From Maniola hyperantus (Eukaryota > Arthropoda > Insecta > Lepidoptera > Nymphalidae), in assembly GCF_902806685.2 (NCBI RefSeq), contig NC_048560.1, positions 5,608,212 to 5,672,211 of the forward strand: a stretch of DNA of 64,000 bases, given 5' to 3'. This document shows positions 49,765-61,235 of the stretch, one piece after another. Within the stretch, counting starts at the first letter, position 1. Every line of letters starts with the position of its first letter. The position numbers and the translations under genes are program-made. A model generated the notes under the pieces. That model saw only the letters and a list, made by a program, of their open reading frames with translations. It ran no database searches and was not told where the DNA came from.

Positions 49765-50478
49765 AAAGTCAAAGTCAAAGTCAAATGATTTATTCAAAAT
49801 AGGTAATAAATTACTCGTATTGATAGTCTGGTATGGTGTTACATTTGTAAGTAATAGTGGTGATAATTATTACGCAAACTTAAAACTAAAGCTACGAGGG
49901 TTCCAAACGCGCCCAGGTCTGAGAAGAGCCCACAACAAACTCAGCCGGGTATTCTTTTTATTATCACCACTTTACAAAATTATTGAAACTTATTAGAACT
50001 ATCACAAAGTCGTTAAGCAACTCATTCCCAAGCTTGCTTATCATTTAAATAATCCTTTACATTGTAATAGGATTTTTCAATTAGTTTACGTTTTATGAAA
50101 ACTTTGAACTTGTTGAGAGACATCTCCAATATGTCTTCTGGAAGCTTATTATAGAAACGTATGGAATTACGAGCAAATGAATTGCTAACTTTACTGAGCC
50201 TAGAGGCGGGCATTATAAGTTTATTTTTATTTCTAGTATTTCTATTATGACAGTCACTTTTTTTTTAATTTATTTATGTTTTTATGTACGTACAGTAAAT
50301 TTTCAAAAATATATTGATTATGCACTGTCATAATTTTAACTTTCCTAAATTTAGTTCTCAGCGACTCTCGTGGCCCCATACTGTATATGGCTCGAACAGC
50401 CCTTTTCTGCAGCACAAAAATAGAATTAATATCAGCAGCATTACCCCATAATAATATACCATATGACAAAATGAAATA
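49765..50478 (-). pseudogene. LINE Y, Jockey/CR1-like reverse transcriptase C-terminus
   Basis: Minus-strand words in order: SYGILLWGNAADI, LQKRAVRAIYSMGPRESL and TVHNQYIFENLLYVHKNI (50254-50469). After a frame shift come ASRLSKV, SIRFYNKLPEDI and KSYYNVKDYLNDKQAWE (50022-50213). This is the end of ORF2 in insect Jockey/CR1-type LINEs. The 3' UTR ends AATAAATCATTTGAC followed by three TTTGAC units (49768-49786), a typical microsatellite tail. It is 5' truncated and frame-shifted. Confidence 0.8.
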
Positions 50479-50535
50479 AAATATTAATAGGATACTTATA
50501 CGCGTGATAATATGTTAATCCCTTGGTCATTACCT

Positions 50536-50717
50536 AGTTTTGGGTGCCAACGGGACCCTGTTACCTCCCTCTGGCCTCTGTCCTTCCGTCTGTCTGTAGC
50601 AGGTTGTATCTCATGAACTGTAATAGGTAGAGAGTTGAAATTTTCACAGAGTAGGTATTTATTTCTATATTCTATTATTTCTTTAGAGTCAGACACGCAT
50701 TCGACCGGTTTTTATTT
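50536..50717 (-). mobile_element. Element E, diverged
   Basis: Minus strand: AATAAAAACCGGTCGAATGC (5' end), ATTTCAACTCTCTACC, GACAGACGGAAGGACAGAGG and CAGGGTCCCGTTGGCACCC. Confidence 0.5.
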
Positions 50718-51187
50718 TGTAAAAACACTTTTCCAAACATACCCAAACTCTATCAGAAATGGCCCTATATCAGTTAACTGCCCCGGTCTGGTACGGAGAT
50801 ACATGCACTAATGTCCTATTCCACTAATTACGTATGCAAGTGGGTCGGCCATCACTTAATTGCAGCGTCCATTGTGTATTTAAAGTACACAGTAAATCAT
50901 GGCCAAGCTAAAATATACCCTATTTGAACACCTGGAAGATTATTTTGGACTGTTATTTGACACGTTGAAACTAAGTTGATAAATAAGCGTACAATAGAGA
51001 AATTGAATCGGGTTAAAGTTTAAGTTATTCAATTATGTTTTTGTGCGCTAATATTTGGCTTGCATATTTTTGGGGACCTGGGATCTATTCTTTTTGACTG
51101 AGTTGGTTGAGCATTTTAGTTGATCCTCCACCTTCTTCTATGCCATAGGTGACGGAAATAATTCCCTTATCAGTGACTGATTAACGA
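50718..51187. other. No gene recognised
   Basis: Featureless in my reading. Confidence 0.4.
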
Positions 51188-51285
51188 GATCTATCAACGC
51201 ACAGCTCAAACTATTGGACGGATCGGACTGTAAGGCATGTAGATAGATAGCTATTATGACGTAAACATCAGCTTTATCCGTTAAC
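51188..51285 (+). repeat. Helitron-like A core fragment
   Basis: GATCTATCAACGCACAGCTC, AAACTATTGGACGGATCGGA and AGCTATTATGACGTAAACAT. Both ends missing. Confidence 0.6.
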
Positions 51286-51617
51286 ATAATATGTTTTATA
51301 TATAATTAAAGAGCACTTCAAAGCCAAAAAGAAGGAAACCGTAGAAGGGACAGTATTTAAACATATATTTTTATGTACACTAAAAGAAAAACTAGAAAGT
51401 AAAACTTAAAACCAGCCGTATATTGATAGACAATCCGACATAATTTGTTAAATATCATAATAGGTACTAGGGAAATCTAAATAATCATACCATAATATTC
51501 TAAAAAGCCTATTCTAATGTTGTAACTACTACAGATCTTACTTAGTTATGACTACTTAGGTATAACAGATCTTTTTCTATTTGGGTAGCAAAGGTATTTA
51601 AAAAAGTTACAACTAAT

Positions 51618-51692
51618 TGGAATCACTTACCACCAGGTGAGATTGCAGTCAAGGGCTAACTTGTATCTGAATAAAAAAAAAATAAAAAAAAA
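51618..51692 (+). repeat. SINE T-type tail with long poly(A)
   Basis: GGAATCACTTACCACCAGGT, GAGATTGCAGTCAAGGGCTA, ACTTGTATCTGAAT and two A runs of 10 and 11. A recent-looking tail of a 5'-truncated copy. Confidence 0.6.
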
Positions 51693-51893
51693 ATCAGAAA
51701 GTAACACAATACAAACATCTGCTGCCTACGATGGTGTACCATGTAGGGACCTCTATACCAATATTTGAATAACAGGTGTCGAGATACCTGATATGTGCCG
51801 AGTTATGTTCGGAAACGAGTGAGAACGCAAACGATCGGTATTTTTCAATATTCAATATGTAGCCTATTTGAAATGCTGCACTTTTAGAATTTT

Positions 51894-52079
51894 GTACAGT
51901 ACGCGGCCGAAAGTAATGTACATCGACCATTAGAAGGAGATATCAAATTTGTAGAGCACTCTCTGTCGTTGAGACCGACAAAACGTCATATACGTCATTT
52001 ATGAGTGACAGAGAGAACGCTCTACAAAGCCGAAATGTCATTCTAAAGGCCGATGTACATTACTTTCGGCCACGTACGA
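51894..52079. mobile_element. MITE O, copy 4
   Basis: GTACAGTACGCGGCCGAAAG and the inverted CTTTCGGCCACGTACGAC; TCGTTGAGACCGACAAAACG in the centre. SINE P begins six bases beyond the right end. Confidence 0.75.
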
Positions 52080-52084
52080 CAAAG

Positions 52085-52255
52085 CCTCAATAGCTCAACG
52101 GGTAAAGGAGTGGACTGAAAACCGAAAGGTCGACGTTTCAAACCCCGCCCGTTGCACTATTGTCGTACCTACTCCTAGCACAAGCTTGACGCTTAGTTGG
52201 AGAAGAAAGGGGAATATTAGTCATTTAACATGGCTAATATTCTTTAAAAAAAAAA
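52085..52255 (+). mobile_element. SINE P, tRNA-derived, full length
   Basis: A box TAGCTCAACGGG (52091-52102), B box GTTTCAAACCC (one mismatch), body CTACTCCTAGCACAAGCTTG and CGCTTAGTTGGAGAAGAAAG, end ATGGCTAATATTCTTT plus 10 As. Close match to 6955-7124 and more complete at its 3' end. Confidence 0.75.
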
Positions 52256-52892
52256 TGACAGGGGGGCGTAGCTGTAGAACAAAGTCTGCTAGTAAATAAA
52301 ATCTCCCCAATTTTACGGAATATATTGAAAATGTCAATGTCGAAAATCAAGTAAGTTTTATCTAATTTTAACTGAATGGCAAATTGGGAAAGCCGTCCCT
52401 GTTTCCAAATTGAGAAAGAATAATAAAAACCCTTTTATAGGCCATGGACTTGCAACTGTTTACCTGCTCAAATACTATATTTACCTAGTTCTAAATATAT
52501 TATGCTGAATGTTTTATCAGGATATATCGTGATAATATGTCTATGGAATGCCTCTAATATTTAACAAAAACAGTGAATTTCAGATTTTTTTGATCAGCAA
52601 CACCGCATATAAGGGGAAAGCGTGACACTTCTCAAGATGGCGGCGTTAGTTCCGATTTTCGCCACGCGCCAAAAAAAGCCTTGTCTCACTGTAGTTGGAG
52701 CAACTGCTAAGTTTCTGGACTGCTAAGAACTGGTGGTGGTAGAGTCACAGTAGTGGTAGTTGTCCTACATGAAATTCATAAATTTTAATTTTAGTTGAAT
52801 TTAAACGCGCATCACGAAAATCGCAGACCTTTTGGGTGATTTTTTTAACTCGGTGATCAATACCAACGAGCTCATTTGACATTTATTTTTAA
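52256..52892. other. No gene; ATGGCGGC motif
   Basis: CAAGATGGCGGCG (52634) resembles a YY1/Pho-type site, and CGATTTTCGCCACGCGCC (52655) is loosely inverted at 52810. Nothing else. Confidence 0.3.
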
Positions 52893-53103
52893 CTAGATGA
52901 TGCCCGCGACTTCGTCCGCGTGGATTTAGCTTTTCAAAAACCCTGTGGGAACTCTTCAATTTTCCGGGATGAAAAGTAGCTTATGTCCTTCCACGGGATG
53001 TAAGCTATCTCTGTACCAAATTTCGCTAAAATCGGTTGAACGGTTGAGCCGTGAAAAGCTAGCAGACAGACAGACACTTTCGCATTTATAATATTAGTAT
53101 GGA
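52893..53103 (-). mobile_element. Helitron-like B, clean full-length reference copy
   Basis: 211 bp, minus strand: TCCATACTAATATTATAAAT at the 5' end, TGTCTGTCTGTCTGCTAGC, GTTCAACCGATTTTAGCGAA, GTGGAAGGACATAAGCTACT, and the 3' hairpin CACGCGGACGAAGTCGCGGG plus CATCATCTAG. Flanks read A|TC...CTAG|T. Confidence 0.8.
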
Positions 53104-54298
53104 TGTCTTAAGACTTACTTACTTATTTATTGGAGAGTACTTAGTTATTGTAAGAACCGGTGCATATCCGTCGAAGCGTTTTCTATCATTCAAGAATTGA
53201 AAGTTTTGCATGATCGTAGCAAATTCTTATATAGCTGTTATAAAAGAAAGCTGTCACACTATCGTATCAACTTATCTAGGTGTCGCGGGGTATAGTCGCT
53301 GAGTATAAAATGGCTTTAATTAAGAAAACTTGAACAAAACACTAACAAAAAACGAAGTAAACATTGGCGAACTGATTTTCCGCTTATCTACCACGTCACG
53401 TGAACGCTTTTCTTTCACCCCTTCCCCCCTCGAAGGCTGATAACCGGGTGAGCGTAACTGCGCGGGCGCAGGCGACCTCAGTCGTCTACCACACGTCGCG
53501 GGGAGCTGACGTGTTGCAGCTCCCACTTTTTAAAAAACATTTCTATAAACCCCAGTGTTGTGAACTGTGATGTTACGAGTTTAAGTGATTTCAGTGAAGT
53601 GCAAAAGGATGACAATTTGGATGTGATCACAGAAGTTTTCTTTTTACCTGTGCACCGCGTTGGTACCAACAGCTACACCTAGTCTATACCGTTGCGACGC
53701 GCTTGGCTGATTCAGTTAATAACTTGTGGATCTACAGTGTGGTGTAATTGTTTCGCTAAGATTTAGTACCGTGGAAAGGTCACTTACCTTGGTCGGTTGA
53801 CGATCGAAGTATCGAAGGTTTTTTTCGTGTCGCCTCTATTGTTGATTGTTCTTTATCCTTTCCACAAGTAACTTTTCTAGGCAGTTCTTCGTTGGACTTT
53901 TTGTTATTTGGCATCCGTTTCAGTTTTGTTCCCTACCGTGAGTTTGATAGATGTTCTCATCTCATAATGATTCGCGTATTGACTCATTTCCGAAGCGTGG
54001 TGTCGTGTGTGTTTTCTCGGAAGATACGCGTTATTGAAGGTCTCTGAACGAAAACTGGTTTCTGTCCAGTGCATGTGGTTTTTGTTCGATCTCTTTTATT
54101 ATTAACTGGATTTTAACTGCCACTTCTGCGTAATAACTTATTCTCCTAATAAGATTCAAGATAAAAGTATACTTGCGACTTGCGAGCAATCGACTGACTT
54201 GTATCGTATTGCTCACTTGCAAGTGTAGATGTAAACTCCTCTGCCTGTGAAAGTCACGTCAAAATCGGTTCAGCCATTTCTAAAATTAGCATGAACAT
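53104..54298. other. 1.2 kb of single-copy sequence, possible non-coding first exon
   Basis: Free of recognised repeats and more GC-rich around 53400-53520. The 53480-53640 part has the GTG-rich, short-uORF look of an insect 5' UTR. GTGAGT at 53937 (+) and CCAAGGTAAGTG on the minus strand near 53786 are donor-like. No ORF codes convincingly. Confidence 0.3.
53478..53511 (+). promoter_or_regulatory. Weak initiator/DPE pair
   Basis: TCAGT at 53478-53482 (A+1 at 53480) with TGACG at +28 to +32, four of five DPE positions. Suggestive only because the surrounding sequence is repeat-free. Confidence 0.25.
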
Positions 54299-54474
54299 AG
54301 TGGCTAATGCTATTGTACCTAGTCCTAGTACGCAATTTCTAAACTGAACTAATTTTACAGGTCTAAAACTAATGCTATCCTTTTCCCCTAGAAATGTTGT
54401 GAAAGGGATAGCACTATATTAAGACCTGTCAATTCAATTTATTTTAGAGGTTGTGTGGAACAGAATTAGCCACA
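54299..54474. mobile_element. MITE H, copy 5
   Basis: AGTGGCTAATGCTATTGTAC and CAATTTCTAAACTGAACTA at left; TTATTTTAGAGGTTGTGTGG and AACAGAATTAGCCACAC at right. The most diverged H copy. Confidence 0.65.
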
Positions 54475-55019
54475 CGTACGTAAAACGGTGGTTTGGTTTT
54501 TGATAATGTCCCAAAATCATACTTGTATTAGCTTAAGAAAAGAAAGATATTTCAAAATTACAGACGGACAAGTGGATACCTCAATTTCTTTTATTTAAGT
54601 AGATATAGGTAGATTAAATATTTTATCGTAATATTATATTGTACGTATCTACTGCACGTTTTTGCTATTATTGCCATGATTGCTTTGACATGAATCCGGG
54701 TGAAAAGGTTTTGAAATTACTTCAGATTTCTGTTTTGTTGTATACCTCTAGTACCCTAGATCGTGTAACAAAGTTTAAAGATTAACGTCAGGAATATTCT
54801 CAGAGCACTAAGCTTTATTAAAACAGATCTGACTTTCCCTCGGGGCTCGGACAGTAGCTAATAAAGCGTCTGTAGACATGCCAACTTTTAAAGCTTATAT
54901 TCCATAACATGCCACGTCTAGTTGAATTTGTTGGAGCAACCATAATTCTATAAAACTATCAGCTATTAACCGTAATTTCTAGCACTTGGAATATATTATT
55001 ATTATGTATATTTTTAAAG
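54475..55019. other. No gene recognised
   Basis: AT-rich, no supported feature. Confidence 0.4.
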
Positions 55020-55126
55020 AAATTTTTTTTGGTTTAGAAAAGTAGCCTATTTTCTTTTTCATCAAGATCCCAATTTCTTTTTCACCAAGACCCATTCGCA
55101 ATAAAGGAATTGATTTGAATTGATCC
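55020..55126 (+). repeat. LINE 3' tail with GAATT-type microsatellite
   Basis: TTTTTTTTGGTTTAGAAAAG, CCCATTCGCAATAAAGGAAT and TGATTTGAATTGAT. The end resembles 20290-20326 in the tandem duplication. Confidence 0.5.
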
Positions 55127-55319
55127 TGATAATCAAAATTCTTCCGATGACTTGATATACTTCCAATTAAAACACTTCATAGTTTTAGCAAGAGACAATA
55201 ACAACAGTTTACTGATGATCGTAATTCAATTCAAAAGTTAACTTGAAAACCTAGTGTCAACATTCAAGTTATTATTAAGTTAAAGCAAGAGTAACCAGTC
55301 ACAATCATAGTGATCCATA

Positions 55320-55476
55320 TGCATCTACTGCACGGATCGGGATGAAATTAAGCATGCAGATAGTTATTATGACATAGGCATCCGCTAAGAAAGGATTTTT
55401 GAACATTCAACCCCTAAGGGGGTAAAATAGGTGTTTGAAATAGGGATAGTTCACGCGGACGAAGCCGCATAAGCTA
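55320..55476 (+). mobile_element. Helitron-like A, 5' truncated
   Basis: CTACTGCACGGATCGGGATG to CGCGGACGAAGCCGCATAAG plus CTAA (mutated terminus). Confidence 0.65.
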
Positions 55477-56071
55477 ATGAATCGATATGTTCATCACACG
55501 TTTTTTTTTCTAACATATGAAATTAACTTGTTGGAACATATGCACAAAGGCTGTAAATGAAAGTCGGATTGAAAAAACGTCGCAATTGTATACCAATTTG
55601 AAGTAGTTCCAATGACTCACAACCGATCATCTCGCAAAGAATAATTGCGTGTTTTTTTCTTTTATTTCACGGTCGACAGATTATAATTTGTGCTGCCGCG
55701 GAGGTTTTGTTTCGGCCAAGTGAAACGGGCAGCAATTGGACCTTGATTTCCGGCATTACAACAGTGGATTGAATACAATACTTACTGCTGTGCTGTATTT
55801 ATCTCTGTACTGTTATAACTTCACTTTATGTTGGTGTAATTTTCAACTTATTTCTCCATTTTTTAATTTTTTAAAAACTCATTGAACAAAGTGTATCTCA
55901 ATACAAGAAAGACTTAAGATGCGTCAATGGACAATTTCTTAGTATACCTATAATATAATTTATAAGTTTAGGTTAAAATAAAATTACTTATTAGTCATAA
56001 ATTAGGCTAGATTGTAATATAATTGCTAATTGGCACTCAACAATGAGGAAAAAAAATCTTATTTTGACGAC
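55477..56071. other. No gene recognised
   Basis: No ORF or shared repeat. Confidence 0.4.
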
Positions 56072-56162
56072 CTGCATGGCTAAGATGCAAGCGGGCTAAC
56101 CTAGAAGGAGTATGGCAGTTTCTTAACCCCCATACCTCATATCCGTTTCTACACGGCATCTA
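56072..56162 (-). repeat. SINE T middle fragment
   Basis: AAGATGCAAGCGGGCTAACC, AGAAGGAGTATGGCAGTTTC and CGTTTCTACACGGCATC. Confidence 0.6.
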
Positions 56163-56543
56163 CTATAAATTCTGCATATTAAAAAATGTAAAAACTCTTA
56201 AAACAAAATACAATAGTCGAATTGAATACTTTGCAACAATTTAATTCTCATATTCTAACTTTATCAGTTTAGTTAAACTCCAATGTTGTGATAAATCGAT
56301 TTTTATCATATCTGATACATTTATTAGTGCGATAAATTGTCTTGTATCTACAAACCAAACCAAGGTGTGACGACGTAACAAGTACTATGTTAGCTTCCCC
56401 GAAGAGACGGATAGGCTTTGTCAAATCGTCGGACAGTTTCTAGCTTGCTTAGATAATAATAATAGATTGGCTATGCTATTGATAATCAATGTCGGAAGAA
56501 AATAAAAATAAATGTAAAGTCATCATATAATTATTAAATGAAA

Positions 56544-56662
56544 GTAGCTTATGCTCGCGACTTCGTCCGCGTGGATTACACAAATTTCAAACCCCTATTT
56601 CACCCCCTTAGGGGTTGAATTTTCGAAAATCCTTTTTAGCGGATGCCTACGTCATAATGGCT
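56544..56662 (-). repeat. Helitron-like A 3' half
   Basis: GCTTATGCTCGCGACTTCGT through GCGGATGCCTACGTCATAAT. The terminal CTAG is mutated (GTAG on the + strand). It passes straight into a B element. Confidence 0.65.
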
Positions 56663-56663
56663 T

Positions 56664-56947
56664 AAAGTGTGTCTGTCTGTCTGCTAGCTTTTCACGGCCT
56701 AACAGTTAAACCAATTTTGATGAAATTTGGTATAGAGTTAACTTACACCCCGGGTATGGAGATAGGCTACTATTTTTATCCCGGAAAATGAAAGAGTTCC
56801 CACGGGATTATTAAAGGCCCATCCGTTTAACTAATTTATATGAAATACAGAAGTACAGAGGTAGCTTGCGTCCCGGAAAAGCTCTTAGTTCCCACGGGAT
56901 TTTTAAAAACTTAAATCCACGCAGATGAAATCGCGGGCATCATCTAG
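56664..56947 (+). mobile_element. Helitron-like B, long variant
   Basis: AAGTGTGTCTGTCTGTCTGC to GATGAAATCGCGGGCATCAT plus CTAG. It carries the second 'GTTCCCACGGGATT' block, as in 29572-30071. The 5' AATATTATAAATG piece is missing at the join with the A fragment. Confidence 0.7.
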
Positions 56948-58137
56948 TAACCAATGAACAAACACTTGAGCATTTATAAAATTAGTAGTATTTATCAAAG
57001 AAATGAGTTTTCGCATCATTAAAGTAAAAGTGCTATAATATTTCTAAATTTCAAAAAATCTGCATCCACTTTATAATCACGAAAGTCTGCGATGGAAACT
57101 CTGTGACCCAGTTTCTTATAGTGGGTTAGACACGCTGACTTGACTAGAAAAGTGGCCAATAATAAAAGTAATTTGTGTCGGTTTGCTTGGAATGGTAACA
57201 AGATGGATAGTGACAGGTTTTGTTAGATCTAGGTAGATGCCTAAATCTTGACTCTTGACAAAGCTTTTTGTGCGTCTCGCGTTTAGTTTCTCATGATACT
57301 GTGGTCCAACTGTGTTTAATCGAGAATTAAAAATGGTTATTACACTTATAACTAACAAAGGACGTGGATTGTTCTGATCTTGTTAGACCCTTTATTTAAC
57401 AATCAGTGAGAAATAATTTATTTTTGACAAAGGCAAATACCCAATTCAACTATAAAATACCTCGCGTAAGGTTGGACTATAAAGAGCTTGCAACGTTCTA
57501 TTTATTACGCATTCAATTCAATATTATTATCGTATCCAACGACTGCACTACCCTTGCACTGTTACGTTTAATACATTCTGAACAAGGTTCAAAATAGCTT
57601 TTAAACAATTTTTCGCCTTTGTAATCTATTCCGCTGAAAATAACCACTTATATCCATATCACAATCGTTAAAGGATTTATCAGGTCTTCACTGATAACGT
57701 CTGATAGTGATAGCATGATAACGGGCCGTGTTTCTCTATGATGTCATCCAACGTGAAATTAGATTCTGTTAAAATGCACACTTTTATGGAGGTTAAAGAA
57801 TAGGGGTCTGAAAACCCCTCCCTTGTAAAACCCCGAAATACTCAAATATTTTTATTTAAATTATTTAGGGATTCATAAGATCTTTGCCTCCTAATAACTA
57901 TTTTATTATGCACCGTCACTGTTGTACAGCAAAGTACTTTAGGATTTTGGTACGAAGTCATGTATCAACCGAAATAATATGACCAAAAATATATGATGTA
58001 CATTAGCATGCAAACTTCCACCGAGATACAGAACCCTAAAAAAAATGTTCAAATTTTTTCATTAAAAAACATACAAAAACAATAATATTACGTCAAAAAG
58101 CTCCCGTAGCGCGTTAAATAGTCTATCCATATAAATA
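56948..58137. other. No gene recognised, 1.2 kb
   Basis: Overlapping short minus-strand ORFs (57019-57201 and 57116-57358) in different frames and one + ORF (57406-57597); none has a recognised domain. Confidence 0.35.
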
Positions 58138-58263
58138 GGACGAGTTGCGAATGGGACAAGTTGCGAATGTGACGAGATGCGAATGGGACGAGCTGCGAAT
58201 GGGACGAGCTGCGAATGGGACGAGTTGCGAACGTGGGACGAGTTGCGAATGGGACGACTTGCT
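58138..58263 (+). repeat. 16-bp minisatellite, about 8 units
   Basis: Consensus GGGACGAGTTGCGAAT. Units vary at the 9th base (T, A or C) and one unit is lengthened by two bases (GCGAACGT). Not seen elsewhere in the window. A Helitron-like A core starts 7 bases later. Confidence 0.8.
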
Positions 58264-58269
58264 AAGATA

Positions 58270-58444
58270 CCTATTCAACGCACAGCTCAAACTACTGGAC
58301 GGATTGGGCTGAAATTTGGCATGCGAATAGCTATTATGACGTAACCGCTAAGAAAGGATTTTTGAAAATTCAACCCATAAGGGGGTGAAATAGGGGTTTG
58401 AAGTTTGTGTAGTCCACGCGGACAAAGTCGCCAGCATAAGCTAA
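58270..58444 (+). mobile_element. Helitron-like A, 5' truncated
   Basis: TCAACGCACAGCTCAAACTA, AGAAAGGATTTTTGAAAATT and ACGCGGACAAAGTCGCCAGC then ATAAGCTAA (mutated CTAG). Confidence 0.7.
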
Positions 58445-59421
58445 TACACAATACGGTTTAAACACATTCCTGTCGTAAATTATGTATACAGAAAGTAAAT
58501 TTAGTAAGGTGTAAAAGTATCTGATACTTATTAGTAAGTAGATATAGAGTATAATTGGGCCCAGGAGGGTAAAAGCAAGTGATAAGCAAGATCAGATGTC
58601 CGTCCGTCCTCGCCAAAGGTTGTACACTGACCTTAACACAGATAACTTGCACTATTTTTACTATACACTCACTGTATGTTAATCGATCGAACAGGTTTTA
58701 ATGAAATGCACTGCATAAGTGCATTTTAATGGCGCTTTTTTCGCTATATTTTCTTATATTGCTTGTGTGACCCGTTTGTTTTTTTCCATTTTTAATTAAA
58801 TACACTTGGGTTTGCCTTTTCGATCTACTTATCGTCGTGCAAGACATCGTTTTAGAGGATTTAGCTAACAAAAAATTGGCAGAATTTTAACAACCTCACT
58901 AAGCACCGATGTGTTCATGTTCATATAAGATCTCGGAGATTCCCAATATTCGCTGAATGTAGCGTCGGAGGTAAACATGTAATTTATAGCCGTATAGTTT
59001 CACACAAATTAGTAGCTTTCTAATAGTGAAAGAATTATTACAATCAATTCAGTAGTTTCAGAGTGCATCGATAACAAACAATTCTTTCCTCTTTATATTA
59101 GTATGGATTTAGCAGTGTTTTATATGTTTTTTCATCTTTTAAACATTTACAATGACATGGCGCCACGTCAGTCTTAAGTTTTATCAGAGTAAGGCTTTAC
59201 ACAGACGCTTGTGAGTAAAAGATAGCCATATTTATAGCAGCCTGAGTACCTAATAGACCTTAATCATTATTTAAGCATATATGCACCGTGCACACATTTT
59301 GTCTTGCTGTAACAAGCACAATGCGCTTGCGTCATAACGACATAATCGCTCATTCGTTTCGTGCGATTTTTTGCTTGTTATGAAGAGAAAAACACGGCTT
59401 TTGTGTCTTGGGATATAAGTA
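58445..59421. other. No gene recognised, about 1 kb
   Basis: No supported feature. Confidence 0.4.
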
Positions 59422-59606
59422 GTACAGTACGCGGCAGAAAGTAATGTACATCGGCCTTTAGAATGACATTTCGGCTTTGTAGAGCGTTGTCTCTGTCACT
59501 CATACCTATTACCTATATGACGTTCTCAGCGACAGAGACAATGCTCTACAAATCTGCTATCTCCTTCTAAAGGTCGATGTACATTACTTTCTGCCGCGTA
59601 CTGTAC
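59422..59606. mobile_element. MITE O, copy 5
   Basis: GTACAGTACGCGGCAGAAAG and its inverse CTTTCTGCCGCGTACTGTAC. Arms CATCGGCCTTTAGAATGACA / TAAAGGTCGATGTACATTAC. The most regular ends of the five copies. GTAC at each edge is part of the palindrome. Confidence 0.8.
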
Positions 59607-59797
59607 TATGTTTGTAGTTATTTCAAAGGGAATGTGTACGGTAAACAATACAAAAACATTATGCCTAATTTTACACGCTTGTGTTATGTGACAATCATAT
59701 TTTGTAACAATGTCACTGTTTTCTAAAAACACTGCTGTTTTGTAACTTATTGTTATTTTCTTGTCTAAATACCATAAATAATTGATTAATAGCGTCA

Positions 59798-60110
59798 AGA
59801 AGAGTTTATTCGTTGTGCGCTGACGTAGTCTAGTTCTTATTTGAATACCAACCAATCAAACTCGATGATATGTAATAGACACGTTCTAGTTTCTAGAATT
59901 AAATAGCTGTGTCTGTGGTTCTCCAGATTTCTGTAAAAATGCCTAGTTTTAAAGTTACACGGGCTCAAATATTTGAGTCTTTATAACTTTAAAACTCCAC
60001 TTTTTATAGAAATCTGGCAAACCGCAGTCACTGATATTAGTTTCTGAACGTATCTACAAAATTTAATTGAGTTTAATTGGTTATTCAAATAATAACCAAA
60101 CTTCGTTTGT
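59798..60110. mobile_element. MITE S, copy 2
   Basis: GAAGAGTTTATTCGTTGTGC and GTTCTTATTTGAATACCAAC at left; TTGGTTATTCAAATAATAAC at right. Core TCTCCAGATTTCTG / AGAAATCTGGCAA inverted. Same layout as 38341-38655. Confidence 0.65.
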
Positions 60111-60262
60111 ATGGAGATCTTTGGGGAACCGCTAGGGAAAATTCTCTCAAAATAAATCTCTTTAGCAAAATTCAACCACAAACAAAGATTTAGGTTTGTA
60201 TGTATAACTTTCAACTTTTTCTACTTGTTAAAAAACTCCGCTTTCCTAATACATAAACTATA

Positions 60263-60494
60263 CTAGACACTAATATCATAAAGGCGAAAGTTTGTGTGTG
60301 TATGTGTATATCGTGTGTATGTTTGTTACTCTTTTACGCAAAAACTACTGGACCGTTTTGGCTAAAATTTAGAATGCAGATAGATTATACCCTGGATTAA
60401 CACATATGCAACTTTTATCCCAGAAAATGGAAGAGTTGCCCCGGGATTTTGAGAAACCTAAATCCACGCGGACCAAGTCGCGGATATAAGCTAG
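60263..60494 (+). mobile_element. Helitron-like B, full length
   Basis: GACACTAATATCATAAAGGC, a GT-rich stretch (60290-60325), GATTATACCCTGGATTAACA and GACCAAGTCGCGGATATAAG then CTAG. Confidence 0.7.
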
Positions 60495-60950
60495 TATATT
60501 GTAATAAAAATATTTGACTATGTCCGTTGTTAATGAATCTACGAATAGGTACATAGTATTTTTCTTAAAATGTATGACTTAGTATTTATAGTAGGTACAG
60601 AAACTATTCTGGTTTGCTACGTGTACGTTTCTTTAGTCTATTTATTGTCATAAACTAAACTAACCTAACCCAACAATTTGATGGGTGATCAAAAATCTTG
60701 CAATGCATATATATTTAGTTACCTACCTATTTTTCTACATGTAGCATCTCTTTCGGATCATTATCTGGTATCGCAAATCTTTATCAGTGTGATATCAGTA
60801 ACTGTACTTACCTTATTGATAACGGCGTAGAATTAGTAGGTATACCAAGCCTATGCAATATTATCAATAGATATTGTGTTTTGTTAAGTAGGTACTTGCT
60901 GAAAACATTAAAACTATCACTATTTTAATTATATTATATTCTGTTATATT
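60495..60950. other. No gene recognised
   Basis: AT-rich, featureless. Confidence 0.4.
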
Positions 60951-61235
60951 GGCGCCGATTCTATTATCTTTCTCTAAACTAAATCTAGAGTATCTGCATC
61001 CTTTTCTTTTTAGCAATGCTAAAAAGGGACCGGACATGAACTTTACATTTAAAGACTCTAAATTTTAGTGCACGCTACAAATTTAAACAGTAGACTCGCG
61101 ACTGTACGCTAAAATCACGGGTTCTACCATCTAAAAATAAAATTTAAAACTGTCAAATTGCGTCTGTCCTTTTCATATTACATTAGTAAGAAGAGTATGC
61201 GAATACTCTGAAATTAGGTTCTGCTCAGAATCAGT
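60951..61235. mobile_element. MITE I, copy 2
   Basis: Reverse complement of 14385-14671: GGCGCCGATT, TAGAGTATCTGCATCCTTTT, GCTAAAATCACGGGTTCTAC, CTGTCCTTTTCATATTACAT and CTGCTCAGAATCAGTACC. Confidence 0.65.

Noticed and set aside
52634..52646. CAAGATGGCGGCG as a YY1/Pho-type promoter element
   Set aside because: A single motif with no initiator, transcript-like leader or ORF nearby; noted only as a motif.
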